Source of the DNA: Phoebastria nigripes
Lineage: Eukaryota > Chordata > Aves > Procellariiformes > Diomedeidae
NCBI GenBank assembly: GCA_035582835.1
Contig: JAYKAV010002297.1
Coordinates: forward strand, 768,787 to 832,786
Direction of reading: 5' to 3'
Length of the DNA: 64,000 nucleotides
Under the pieces are notes generated by a model. It had not been told where the DNA came from. It worked only from the letters and a program-made list of their open reading frames with translations, and ran no database searches. Of the stretch, positions 35,591-47,600 are shown piece after piece. Each line of letters starts with the position of its first letter. Position 1 is the stretch's first letter. The position numbers were made by a program, and so were the translations under genes.

Positions 35591-38500
35591 TTCTCCCCCT
35601 TCCTCCCCAAACCAATGCAGAACTCTTTTCCAGCCTCTTGCACAGGATTGTTCAGAAATAGCAGAAGGCAGCAGCAGCAGAAGAGCAAGCCTGTAGAGTT
35701 TGGGTGCGGTGGTCTTTCCTGAAAGGCTGATTTCCTGAGCCGACGCACCCAAGAGTGAGGTTCAGAGAGTTTGCTCAGTATTGTCATCTCCAGACACCGA
35801 TGCCCACGTGCTGTCAGTGGCATTCAAACAGATTTTAAAATATGCTACTTTATTACTCATGGTGATTTCTAGTTTTGGGGGTTCGTGTGTCTCACTTCCC
35901 CAAGCTTTTTCTCTGAACTCTTCAGAGTTAGAAATTCGTTTTTCTTTTTAGGTTAAAATTCAGATTCACGTGGAAGCACTTGACTCCAGAAGCTGCGGCT
36001 TCAACCAGCAGATAGGAGATTCATGATAAAATTGGCAGAATTGTACTGCTCTAAGCACTTTTGGAGACATATGCTGCTTTTCCTACTCCTGGAAGTAGTC
36101 CCACAGATGTCTCATGATTATTCACTTGAGTCATGGTTGCAGAATTGAGTTTTTGGTGTTTTGGATTCCCAGATTCCTACACTGCATATTTACAGTGCTT
36201 AAAGTGCAAATTCTAATAGAAGACCTGCCTGTTTTAAAACACAGAGGATANGTTTTACCAAAACCCAATGTTTTGAACTTAAACTAAATTGCCTCTTGAC
36301 TTACAGCAGTATTTGGTCAAAATGAGACCTCTCCAAGGACGAAGAGATAAAAAAATATGAAAATAAACTGGATATGGTACAGTGCTATTAAGTTTTGTGT
36401 TTGCTTTTCTTCCTCTTGTGGTTTTCACCAGTGATATTATTGTGGTATTAGTCACTAGGTGGTGCTCTCCTACATGGTCTTCTGCATTCCTGTTTCCAGG
36501 GTGTGAGTGGCCTAGGCTGTGAGTTTTCAGCCGGAGTTTATTTTGGAAGGAAAGTATGGGAGTTGTTACAAAGCTAGACAGCAACATCTCTCACCCGTTT
36601 GGACTGGAGTGAATTTTTAGAGTAAAATTGCTCTAGGGAGCCTGGGTATTATTTTTTTGGCTGAGATTCCTGGAATGAGAGATTGCCTGTGTGCCATTTG
36701 TGACCATCTCTGCTCCCAGGTTAACGTACTCTGTAAGAAACATGGTAGCGCTAAGCCTGTACTTACAAGAAGTTTAACTCTGTACTGCAAGGCTTTAATA
36801 TCTAATGTATCAACACAATAATAGCTTTTTTCCCCAGGTGTGCTTTTACTGTTAAACAACTGGATTTATTATATTTATTTGTATATGCTGTACCATGAAC
36901 AGATGTTAGGCAACCTGAGAAAACTTAGAGTTTTCTTTCATTTGCTTTGTCTCTTTAAAATTGCATTTCAGATTCATTCCATCAGGATTTTTTTTTTATA
37001 GAAAAGGAAAGCAAATTCTGTCTGCAACAGTTCTTTACAGAGTTCAGAATCTTAGATATGTCCTGATAAGAGAGATTTACAGATTCATTGAATACTAGAG
37101 ATGGTCTGAAAATGGTAAACATTTCTCAGTACTTTCTCTAAATTTTCCACAAAGCTTCTGGAACATTTGAATTTACTGACTCTAAGTCAGTTCAGTTTTC
37201 AGGCAGGGAAAGTTGTTTTCTTCTTCCTCACTTGTAGTATTTTTATGAGAAGTGAGGACAAGATCAGGCAGATGGAAGGAAAAAAGTGTGAAGGACTTGC
37301 AACATCAAAATCTTTAAAACTGCATTATTGGTTTGCAAAATGAAAACATTAATTGTGTAGCTTCTGTGTCTAAATTTCAGGAAGTTTTAAAAATGCCATT
37401 TTAGTTTTTAAAAATGCTGCATTTATTCAGAGAGGGCTGAGAATGAAAAATATTGATAAGCTCTACTAAGTGTTTTCATATGGAATCTATTTTCAGCCAC
37501 ATACCAGAAAAAGTCTTTGTTATTTTTTTTGAATGAGACCCTAATCTTGGAATGACTTTTCGTTTATCAGAGCCTTTTAAGTTTGCTATTGTGTTTCCAG
37601 TCAGATCCCTTCCACTCACTTCTTTTTTCCTGTGTCAGCCTCTTGCAAACTCACCATAGGGCAAAGTTCGCAGTTATTTTCCACAGGCACAAGGATTTCC
37701 CCTCTCAGGGGTGCACTTGGGCTTTATGCAGTGGAAGTCAAGCACAAATTAATGCCAGCTCTAATCGTTTGTGATAAAGTTTCTTGTGGTATATTATATT
37801 TAATAGCAAAACCTACAATTTGCGATTTAACTTGTTAGCAATTCAACGGCCTTTGTTTCTTACGCTGTTTAGTCAGATGAAATGGCTTAGTGGTTTTTTA
37901 CATCACCAGCACTGGCATTTGTCTCAGTGTTGGTGTTTTTATTAAACGTTGTGTTGGTGTTTTTACTAAGCTTCCCACTTCAATAATAATTTAATAATGT
38001 TAAAATACTGCTTTCTAGAAAAAAAGTAAGTTCTGGTATCTGCAGTTGAGAAGTTGGAAAACATGAGTGTGTGCCAAAAAAAACCCGAAGAAAAATAATT
38101 GACTCCTCTTAAAATTTCACNATTTTTCTGGTTTTTGGGGTTAACAATATTGTAGCATTTAGATTCTCTGAAATATATCTATTTTAACTTGTTGCAGGGT
38201 GTTCAAGTTTATTTCCATGTATTTTATAGGCAAGAAACAGCTGAAATTCTCTCAAGGGATTAAAAAAAAGCACAAAACCTGTTTGTCCTTCCCTGATTCA
38301 GTGTTACAGATCTTATGACCCTTGGTAGCAACAAGGATTTGTGTTCATATCCTTGATCGAAATTTCTACCTCCCCATCCCTTCTTCAGTGAGGATGTGCC
38401 AGTTGTCAGCCTGGCTGCCATCTCCCAGCCTCCTGCAGCTGAGTGGAGCTTTTAATTGGTCTTGGAAAGTGCTTTGCGATCCCTTCAGATGAAAGGCTGG

Positions 38501-40259
38501 TGTTCAGACTGTAGTTCCACTTATCAAACATGCTTTTGTATTTCTCACTGGACATTCGTTGACTTCAGCTGGGGCTGAGGAGACCAACAGTTGTTTGCCT
38601 GTCTCAAGTAACTAGCTATAACAAGAGAAAGGAAGGATGCATGGGTCAAAAAGAGACAAAGCTATTCTGGTTAACCGTTCCATGGGCTCAAACTGCTCAG
38701 TAATGTTTTACCGGGTATCAGCGAAAATTTAATCAATTGGGTTGTTTAGCTAACCTATGCTACCTATTTGAGGCCGATAAATATCTGCATCACAAAAGGA
38801 AAGCATGGGCAAGAAATCTGGGGATTTTGTGCAAGCTTTTTGAAAGAGCCAGCCTCATCAGAGTCAGGTCTCTGGATCCAAAGTATTGCCAAGGTACCAG
38901 TGCAAATCAGCCAGGGTTTGAGAGGCTGCTGCTGGCACAGGCTGGCACTGGCAACCATCCAGCCCAGCGCCTCATTTTGCTTTTCCTTCTGACATTGAGA
39001 TGTGACCTTTGGCTGATTCTCTGTGTGTTCTGGTCTCCTCCTATCTTTTGATTGCTTTGTCTTTTTGGAGTTGAGCTCCCGGGCAGGGCGAGGCTGCAAG
39101 CTCCATTTTATTAGCTGTTTGCAAAGTATGTAGCACAGTAGGACTGATCTCAGTTAAGATCTCTAGGCACTACTACACTACCAGTAATTGTTACTATTAA
39201 TAACAAAAACAACTAGTCGTAATAGAGTGTGGAAAGGGGAATAGCTTGGCATTATTAATGTCAAGTTTAAAGAGCAAAAGCTCCGTTTGTGTTATTACCT
39301 GTCATCCTCTGGAGAACTATAATCATCTCCCTGAATAGGGATCCGGTTTCTGCCTTTACCCTATATAACCTCATTGGTTTCAAAACAAGATTTAATGTCG
39401 TTAGAGCAAATTGGCACAAAATCAAAGGATTTTTTCCAGGGAATTCAGGTTGCCTTTACTTATTTTTTAAGCACAATGGCATCAGAAAGATCATTGAGAA
39501 ACACACCTGTACCAGCCTTTCTTCCCAGCCATCTTAGGTCCAGCCTGTATCACCAGCCCTTTTGCCTATGCTGCTTTCCATTCCACGAAGTGGTGAACAT
39601 CTTTCAAACATCTTGGCATCCTTCAGGATATTTTATACTCCTCTTGCTATATCTCACCCAGGCACAAGGGATAATTGTGTGGTCTGGTTGTTATATAGGA
39701 ACTTGGTCAGCCCTCCTCATATTCTCAAGATTGATTATAGATTAATAATCCTCTCTGGTGTTGCTGTGGGTTAATTATCGTAACTCATCAATGGACTAAT
39801 ATATACGGCTAGCATTTAGTTTTACACATTCCTCTTCCTTTTCTGCAACATTGTTCTTTCCTGCTCTTTTGTATGAGAGCACCTACTTCCATGATGGGTT
39901 GCATCTGGAAATCCAGAATTAGTGATTTAGGCTATCCTACTATTGTTGTCTTTGCTCGTGCTTTAGAAATCACTTTGCACTTTGAAATTTCTGCATTTCA
40001 AGAAAAGGAAGAAAATTCTTCCAATATGGAACTGCTTATGTTTCTTTGGTAGTTTTTTAGTGTATCAGTCAGTGCTTTGTTTCCTGGTAGGTACAACTCC
40101 TCTATAAATGTCTCTAAAATCCTTCAGGGTACCTCCTAAAGGAACGTGGAGTCAATATGGCTTACAAATTGTTTTAAATGATTTGTTTATCGGATAGCCT
40201 GTGCGTAGTTCATTCTCCTTCACAAAATGCAGTTGGTTGCTTTGCATCAATCCTCATAA
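35591..40259. other. Noncoding stretch downstream of the plus-strand gene
   Basis: AT-rich sequence without a supportable gene. It holds an ancient SINE tail at 39085-39215. An open frame of 104 codons at 38737-39051 has no splice sites or recognisable domain and is not called. A few single Ns mark uncertain bases. Confidence 0.5.
39085..39215 (+). repeat. Ancient SINE/LINE 3' tail (amniote type)
   Basis: The string GCAAAGTATGTAGCACAGTAGG, followed by CTGATCTCAGTTAAGATCTCTAGGCACTACTACACTACCAGTAATT and a TAATAA-rich end, follows the order of a tail common in reptile genomes ('gcacctagcacaatgggg..cctgatc..ggttgggg..ctaggcactac..taat..aataata'). A second copy lies at about 57460-57700. It marks an old insertion shared across amniotes. 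Confidence 0.6.
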
Positions 40260-40265
40260 GCTACA

Positions 40266-41625
40266 GTTAGAATCTTCTTTTGTTTTCCCAGAGAAGGATC
40301 TGAACCCTGACCCCACCACTGCTTTGAAGTCTTCCCTGATAGACAAAGATGAAGTTTGAGGTATCAAAATGTCCTGGGAGGGATGTGACCCTGAAGTGAA
40401 TGAAGACCCGATGGGGTGGGTGTGTTGCACAGGGCAGGGCTAGAGATGGGAAAGTGTGACTGCATGGAAATGTGGCTGCTCTGGAGCCCCTGTAATTGCA
40501 AAACGTAGCTGAAAGCTGGAGAGAAGCCAGGAGGCTGTGCTGGGCAGTGTATGATTTCCCGGTGTCATTGCAGGGGATTAGGAAACATGCTTTAATGGGG
40601 AAAGGGGTTTTTATCTTTGGAAATCGATGCCCACATGGATCTAAAAGAGAATGAGTTGGAGATTTTCACTATGGTATTTTGATTCCAAGAGAGACAGTGG
40701 CCTTGATAAGCAGTAAAGAAACAAGACTTACTGTGATTTGCAAGGAACCTCTTTCAGCAGAAGAAATAGAAAGTATGGAAAGGCAAATTAGAGGATGTGG
40801 TATAAGAGAGGATTAATTCAGATCACATAGCAGATAAGGGTGTTCCTGAAGTACAAGATACTCCTTTAGGAACATCCCCACATAAAAAGAAAGTGTTGGA
40901 TGCCTTAACTAAACTAAATCAATCTTCATGACATGACACGTCTGTGAGCATTTAACCTCCCTGCTGTAGCACCTCTGTAACTGCACTCTCCTGTCATATA
41001 GATGTGTTCCAGACATAAAAGTTGAAGACATAAGCATTTCATCTTTATTGAAGAGTAGGCTGAATGAAAGATGTTCAAAACAACCCTGGGATTTTTTTTC
41101 AGAGGGCCAGAATTTGTGAGATAATGTCAGATGTAAAGAAAAAATCTGAAATTTGCAATGAGAATATTTCAGGTGAAATGTTTCCTTCTGAACCTGAGAG
41201 AAAGACAGAGGAATGATACCAGCTGATTTCTTGTCATAGATCAGTTGTCAGAATGAGCAGATAATACTTAATGGCATCCAAAATACAGATCCTCCAGATC
41301 AATCTGCACAGCCCCTGTAAAAATAACCAAGTTAAAAATAATTTTGGAGTAGTTAAGCATTTGAGAGGTATACAGTGACAAAATGCAAGATAAGAGAAAG
41401 CTCTCATAGATTAACTGGTACATAACAGTTATTTTGCCTTTTCTCGGATCATTTTCCTTCCACTCTCCTGCTTCTTCCTTTCACTTTTTTCTAATACATG
41501 TGCCAAGAACTCTGTTTCCGGTGAGCCAATTCAGACAGAGGTTGAGCAGATATCTAAGGGAGCAGCCTTTGGTTAAATCAGCTAGGAACATACAGGTAGA
41601 AGTAGAAATGAGTAGCACAGGCTGA
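40266..41625 (+). pseudogene. Possible decayed coding region (low confidence)
   Basis: Several open segments of 20-48 codons follow each other on the plus strand in changing frames, broken by stops and frameshifts. Peptides starting EKDLNPDPTTALKSS (about 40277), SLEIDAHMDLKENELE (about 40617), SSKETRLTVICKEPLSAEE (about 40711), DHIADKGVPEVQDTPLGT (about 40823), PDIKVEDISISSLLKSRL (about 41013), RARICEIMSDVKKKSE (about 41104) and TLFPVSQFRQRLSRYLRE (about 41509) look more protein-like than their surroundings. The breaks lie too close together for introns, which would suit a degraded retrocopy or decayed exon. However, random AT-rich DNA gives open runs of this length often, no family was recognised, and no poly-A tail or target duplication was seen. 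Confidence 0.2.
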
Positions 41626-44600
41626 ACATGCCTGTATAACTGAAAGGTTTTAGTTATTCAGTTCCACAGATGCAGCATGGCAACAGGGATGTGACATATT
41701 GCTTATTTAGGGGGATGTGCCAGAAATTGTGAGGTGCAGATCAAGTCATGTGAAAGAAAATCAGACCAATTGGAATCTTGTCTAATGCTTTTAATTAACT
41801 TAAAACTCAAGCTCTTATTTCTAGAAAGGAGTGCTTGAGGGAACGGAGGCAGTTGGATACAAAACCATCTTCCAAACCATTTGGAACTCACTCTGATAAG
41901 AGTGATTTTTGACTGAGCTTTATTTCCAGCTAAATTTTAAAGCAAGATGCCAGGCAATACAAACTTGTATGAACTGAAAATAAAGAGGAAAATCTTACTG
42001 GTTTCTGATAGCTATATATTGTACCAGTCAGTCCAGTTACTACAATATCTGAGCATCTCAGTCTTTAATGTGTGTAGCTTCAAAACTTCTATACAACTAA
42101 AATTGGTTTTAAAAGTCAAAATCAACTTCTTAAAAACCACTCAGAATGTGAGAGCCTGTTCCTAGTAAGAATTTGCCTACATATAACAGGTGAAGATATA
42201 TTGTAATATGCTGGGGTTTTCTGGTTTTTTTATTTATGAAATATATTTCCCAGGCATACAACCAGCACAAAACCAAATATAAAATTCACATAATAAGCTG
42301 ATAAAAAGCAGAACATCTTCCATGACCCTTCAATCTGCCAGTTCTTATATTTTTCACCCACTTATGCTGTTCTCAATACATCTTTTTGCCTAGGGAAAAA
42401 TGCAGGATTTATAATGTACCAAGAGAGCAAAAAATCTCAATCCTTGCCACACTAAGGTGAAAGTTTCAAGTAAAAGGATCATCTCGCAACATGTCCTCGT
42501 CTGTGTTTATTTTAGACTAATCTACTTGGATTTTATATATTTTTAGATTATCTTCATCATAGTATTTAAGCATTACTTCCTACGGCCCACATATGGAAAG
42601 AAATACTGTTGTATATGGCTGGTAGATATTCAGGAACAAATGGGAGTCCAAGAGAAATAGCTTGAAGGACTAATGACATCTTTAACACTTGCAAGCATTT
42701 GTTCAAGATGCATCAAGTTCTGATCTTGCACTAGTAAGGTCCACACCTTAAGTTTGAGTGCTGCTGAATGATTAGTGAGGAGCAAAGTGCACACACATTG
42801 TCAGTTCACCTAAAGCTGTAGTGGAAACTTCTAGCTGATCTTACATGGCATCATGGGATGACTGGGGGGAGAGTGAAGGAGGAAGAAGGGCAGATTATGT
42901 GATACAAACCCCATTCACTAATAAAGTAAGCACAAGGAGCATCTGTGCCATGGCTGCAGAAGCAGCTATGAGGATGCTTAGCAGCAGGGTGGGACTCTGC
43001 TCAGTCCCACTCACAGAATGGGCTACATGGAGAAGTTGTGTCCAGTTAGGACGAGGGGGAGAGATGTAAAATACAAATCCATAGGAACTTCCATTGTTCA
43101 TGGAATAATTTTTAGGCCTTGCATGTTATTGGCATGCAAATACAGGAGTGAATGTATCCTGCCTTTTTAATAGGCTGCATGGGTCTGTGAAAGAAGCAGC
43201 CCTATCCAGTCACTTGCTTAACAAAACCTGAAAAAAAGATGAGGTTGGGCTCTATAATGCCATGCTGACAAGTGATATAATATTCTTACTCATCTTTTAA
43301 TCCTCTTCTTTCAGGTGTCTAATTTGGTGCTTCCCCTATTAACTTTCTGATTTCTTTCTGTGCAGTACATCAGAGGCCACCGTACCTCTTGTCATAATAC
43401 TTCCAGTTTATAAGAGGGCAGAGGGAGCAGAAAGTAACTACAAGATAGTTCTGAATCTTTCATCTTCATTTCTAAATCCTGTAATTTCTTTAAAGTACAC
43501 ACTCTCTTTCTTTCTTGCCACCAGAAACAAGAACTTATTTGAATGTCAAACAGGGCCCTAATGAATCCCACAAGATAATCATAGCAGCAGCTGTCCAAGT
43601 TAGTTTCTATAAATAATTCTATATGATCTTTACTTAAGTTTTTAAGTGCTAACTCGAGAGTCTGCCTTTTTCTTCCTCTCACACACCCGTTTGAAAACAG
43701 GGATGCTAATTTCCTAGTTAAGGCCTTTTAAGTGCTTCACCTGAGGCTCAGATTGTGATACTGATACACTGAGCTCCTCAAATGTGCCAACTAAAATGAA
43801 GCATGTAATTTTGAGGAGCGAGGAACTCCTGAGTAGCCAATATTGCAATCACAAAATTGTTGATACAAATATTTAGAAATGTCTTGAAATAACGTTAGTT
43901 ACCATTCAGGAAAGGTTGGCACCTCTAGAATGGTGGTAGCTAAATTTCTTACGGTTTACTAACTTGGTTCAACAGAGTATGTGTCTTAAGTGTTTATTAC
44001 CATCCTCTAAGGAAGCACTGAGTACATACAATGTTTTTCTTGTGCTCTACCCTTTAAAAGTCTCTCATAAAAAGAAGGGCAAATGACAGTAAATTGAAGT
44101 TTTGTTGCCTTGACTTCTAACATCTGTGTGCTCTATCCATCACTAGCAGATGCTTATGCCTTCCTTTTGGGCATAAAAGAAATCTGAGGGTATTCTAAAT
44201 TTGAATCACTTTATTCGCACAAATGTACCAGTCCCAAAATGAGGATGTGCAGCCAACATGCAAGGCAGTTCCTTCATGTAGGAATCCTAGCCCAACATCT
44301 CTGTCTGATTCCCAAGAGACAACTCTTAACACCAGAATTGATTTAACAAGAGTCAAGGCAGACAGCCAATTTTCAGGCTGTTCACATTGCCTCCTCTTCT
44401 TCTGAGTCTGCCAAGGTACAAAGTCCTTGCATAACCCGAAGACTGAACAGCAAGACAGCAGGTCTCTCTAAGAGATGAAAACCTGCTTGCACACTGTAAC
44501 GGTAACATTAGAAGATTTTGTAGTGATGCTACATGGTGATGCTTCCCATAATGATATGCCTGCTTATCTGTTAACAGAAAAGGTAACTGCAAAGCTTTAG

Positions 44601-47600
44601 AGCTTCACTTTTGACCAGCATTTCTGCAGTTGGGTTCTCGCCCAAATTATTTGTGTCTGCAAAACAAGGATAGGAATTGGCTTTCTCATAGTATACTGAT
44701 ACTGTTTCCATTTATCTTTAAAAAGTTTTCAGTGTGTATAGTGACAGGCTTGTTCTCAACAATTTTCATTCCCAGCCTGATCAGTTACACAAATGGGGAC
44801 ATTTTTACTTTGTGAACCTCATTTTTCTTCCATCAATTACTGTAGCTTCATGCTGACGTCTTGTAGGGCATCCCTGAAGAGTACTGTGTTTCACATGTGC
44901 TTTTCTCAGAAGAAAAGAAGGATTTTTTTTTTTTTTTTTTTTTAGTAGCTCAGAGCTGGCTGTCTCCAGTTCTCTGCACCTTCTCCCTTCAGATTTGCAA
45001 GTAAGATGCCACTAGTAACATAGGAAGGCTGCAGTCACTTCCAGCCTGTTCTCAGCACTGCCTACAGACTGATGCAAATTGGCACATTTAAAGCCCAGGC
45101 AGACAGCAGCTGTGTAATCCAGTGGTATTTCCTTCTAAAATTTTCTGCACAGAAGAGGAGCTTGAAAGGAACATGAAATGAAGTATCAGTTTGGGGAGAA
45201 ATCCAATTCCAACCCCAGAGGCAATACTACACTAAGCAATAAATCTTCTTGTCTGTATCTACAGAAAGAATAAGACACTCCTGACTTGCTCTGTCTCTAC
45301 AGCTGGGCAGGTGCTTGCAGACCTGCTACCCCCCTCGTCTGTATCAGGGACCCATTTGACCGTGCTGCAATTCCCTTTCGGCGTATGCTCCAGGTTTTCT
45401 TTTCCATGGAAACCAGGACACTGTTGAAGAAGGAGGATGGGAGAGATGCTGTGTACCTTATTTCAGCCTGACATGGCTTTAGGACATGAGCAGAAAACAA
45501 CACCAGAGCCAGACACAGCTCTGTTTTTTTTAGCTTGCTAGGTATCCAATAGTTTCAGGCAGTCAGACAGTGTCTGATGTGAAAAACAAGCTCAAAAAAT
45601 CTGGAAGCATCTAATTCATACGGAAAAGTACCTACTGAACTGGAGGGAAATAGAAACTTAAAACTAGTCACTGTTGCAAAGTCACAGTTACATAGCTTCA
45701 AGGTAGCGATGCCTCCCATCTAATTCCAGCACAATCTGTCACTCAGCTTTGAAAAAGGCAGTGTGAACAATAGTCATTCAGTAGCAGAAAACATTGGTAT
45801 CTATTGTGCTGGCACATCAGTATTGGAAGGATGATTTCTGTGTGATTTCATTCCTGAGATCCCAGTGGGGTTTTTTTGGACTATTCCTTTTCAGTAAGAA
45901 TAGGTCTGCTTCTAAATTTCCAGTTAAAACAATGTTTTTGATCAAAAATGCAGTTTCTGCCACATGAACAACTCTAACACAGTAACAACTCTTTCATCGG
46001 GAGATGTAAAAAAATGGCTTGCTTTTAGGGTTGCCTAACCGAAGTTTACTGTCCTTCAGTATGTTGAGCTAACCCAAAAGGTTGAAGGCTGAGTTGCTTC
46101 CCTGCGAGGCCAGTGGGGAGCTGCCCCCACTGCCCTCCAGCTTCCCTGTCCCAACTACTGCTCCAGTAGCAAAATGTACTTTTCTGGCTGGGCTGGGACG
46201 AGGAGCCTGCTGTACGCGGCACGTGGCAGTGACATTTTAGGAGAAGGAGTCCAACGCAGGAGGCCAGACCAGAGAGGAGACACAGAAACCCAAGCTGCAG
46301 CTCTCAGGGGGGACAGTTTCCCGGTGCAGCGAGATGAAATTTAACTTTGAGCTGTCTCAAAATAAAAGGCTGAAGGATTTTTCTTTCCCACTTCCCTTTT
46401 ACATCACACGGGTATTCTTCTCTTTACCAGTATCTTTAGGCTTTCAGTTCCTCTAGGCAACTACAGTCTGTTCTGCTTCTGGGAAAATTTGGGGAAAGGA
46501 ACTGCAAATGGAAAATACGTCCCCTTGTTTCTATCTACCTCTTCCCCCACAGACTTTGGTAAAAAAAAAAAAAAAAGTGCAGATCTTATATCTCCTTTTC
46601 TTTAAGCCCAGATTGCTTCCCTTAGTGCTTTCTCTGGTGATTTCAGCTACACTTTTTAGTTCAAGAAGAAATAAACCACTTCACATTTAAAAGCCACAAA
46701 TTGTTGCTTCCATTTTGTCAAAAAGGCTGGGCTCCTTCCAGGTTTAGAAATACACTCAAATCTGCCAAGTTTTGTCAAACATTACCTTCCTGTAAGAAGA
46801 AATATTCATACTTTTTGGATTAAAGAGAAAGAGGAAAAGCAACCATTCAAACGCCTTCTATAAGAGGGAAGGTTCTGCATTTTCTCGGGTGCAGACATGG
46901 GGGAGGAGGAATATGGAAAGACAGAATAAAAAAGAAAAAAGCAGACAAATAGCCAGCTGAGGGCCCATTTGAGTTTATAACTGGTATCAGATTCTGCCAG
47001 TCTTATTCATGTAGTGCAATCCCTATTGATTTCTGGAGGTTCCTCACAGGGTAAGCTAATGTTTAACATAAATAAGGGTTACCAAATCTTGTGCTTGAGA
47101 GGTACAGGTCAGGAAGCTGTTGTCAATTCAACTGCTGTATTCCTGACCAGCAAGCCTGCTCCATTCAGGGTTAATTAACTGATTCCTTAGAGCGGAAGTG
47201 TTGTGGAAGAGGATGATCATTACCATTTATATTCATTCTAATATGATGTATTTCAACTCCCCCTCCGTCATGTCTTACAGAGAGCGACCTGGTGAAGGAG
47301 GATGACAAGTCTTTGTGAAATGATCTCTTCTGCCAGANACTCGTAGTTTAAGTCGTATAGCAGTGCAAGATCAGACACAGTGTGAAAGGCAATAATGCAC
47401 ACATTCTTTATTCCAGACTATTTTCTAAGCTTGCATGACACAAAACCTCATCATTACTGGGCAGCTCGCTCACTTTCCGTGTCAGCCTTTGCTACCTAGC
47501 CCACTCCAATGTGCAGGAAAGAAACGTTGATTTGAATTCTGCCATGGTGCCATGCATCTTAATAACACTCTGGAGTGATTGGCACGGAGTCCGGATTCTG

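Noticed and set aside
38737..39051. 104-codon open frame on plus strand
   Set aside because: No splice sites or family resemblance, and it runs up to an ancient SINE tail. Antisense frames of equal length overlap it.
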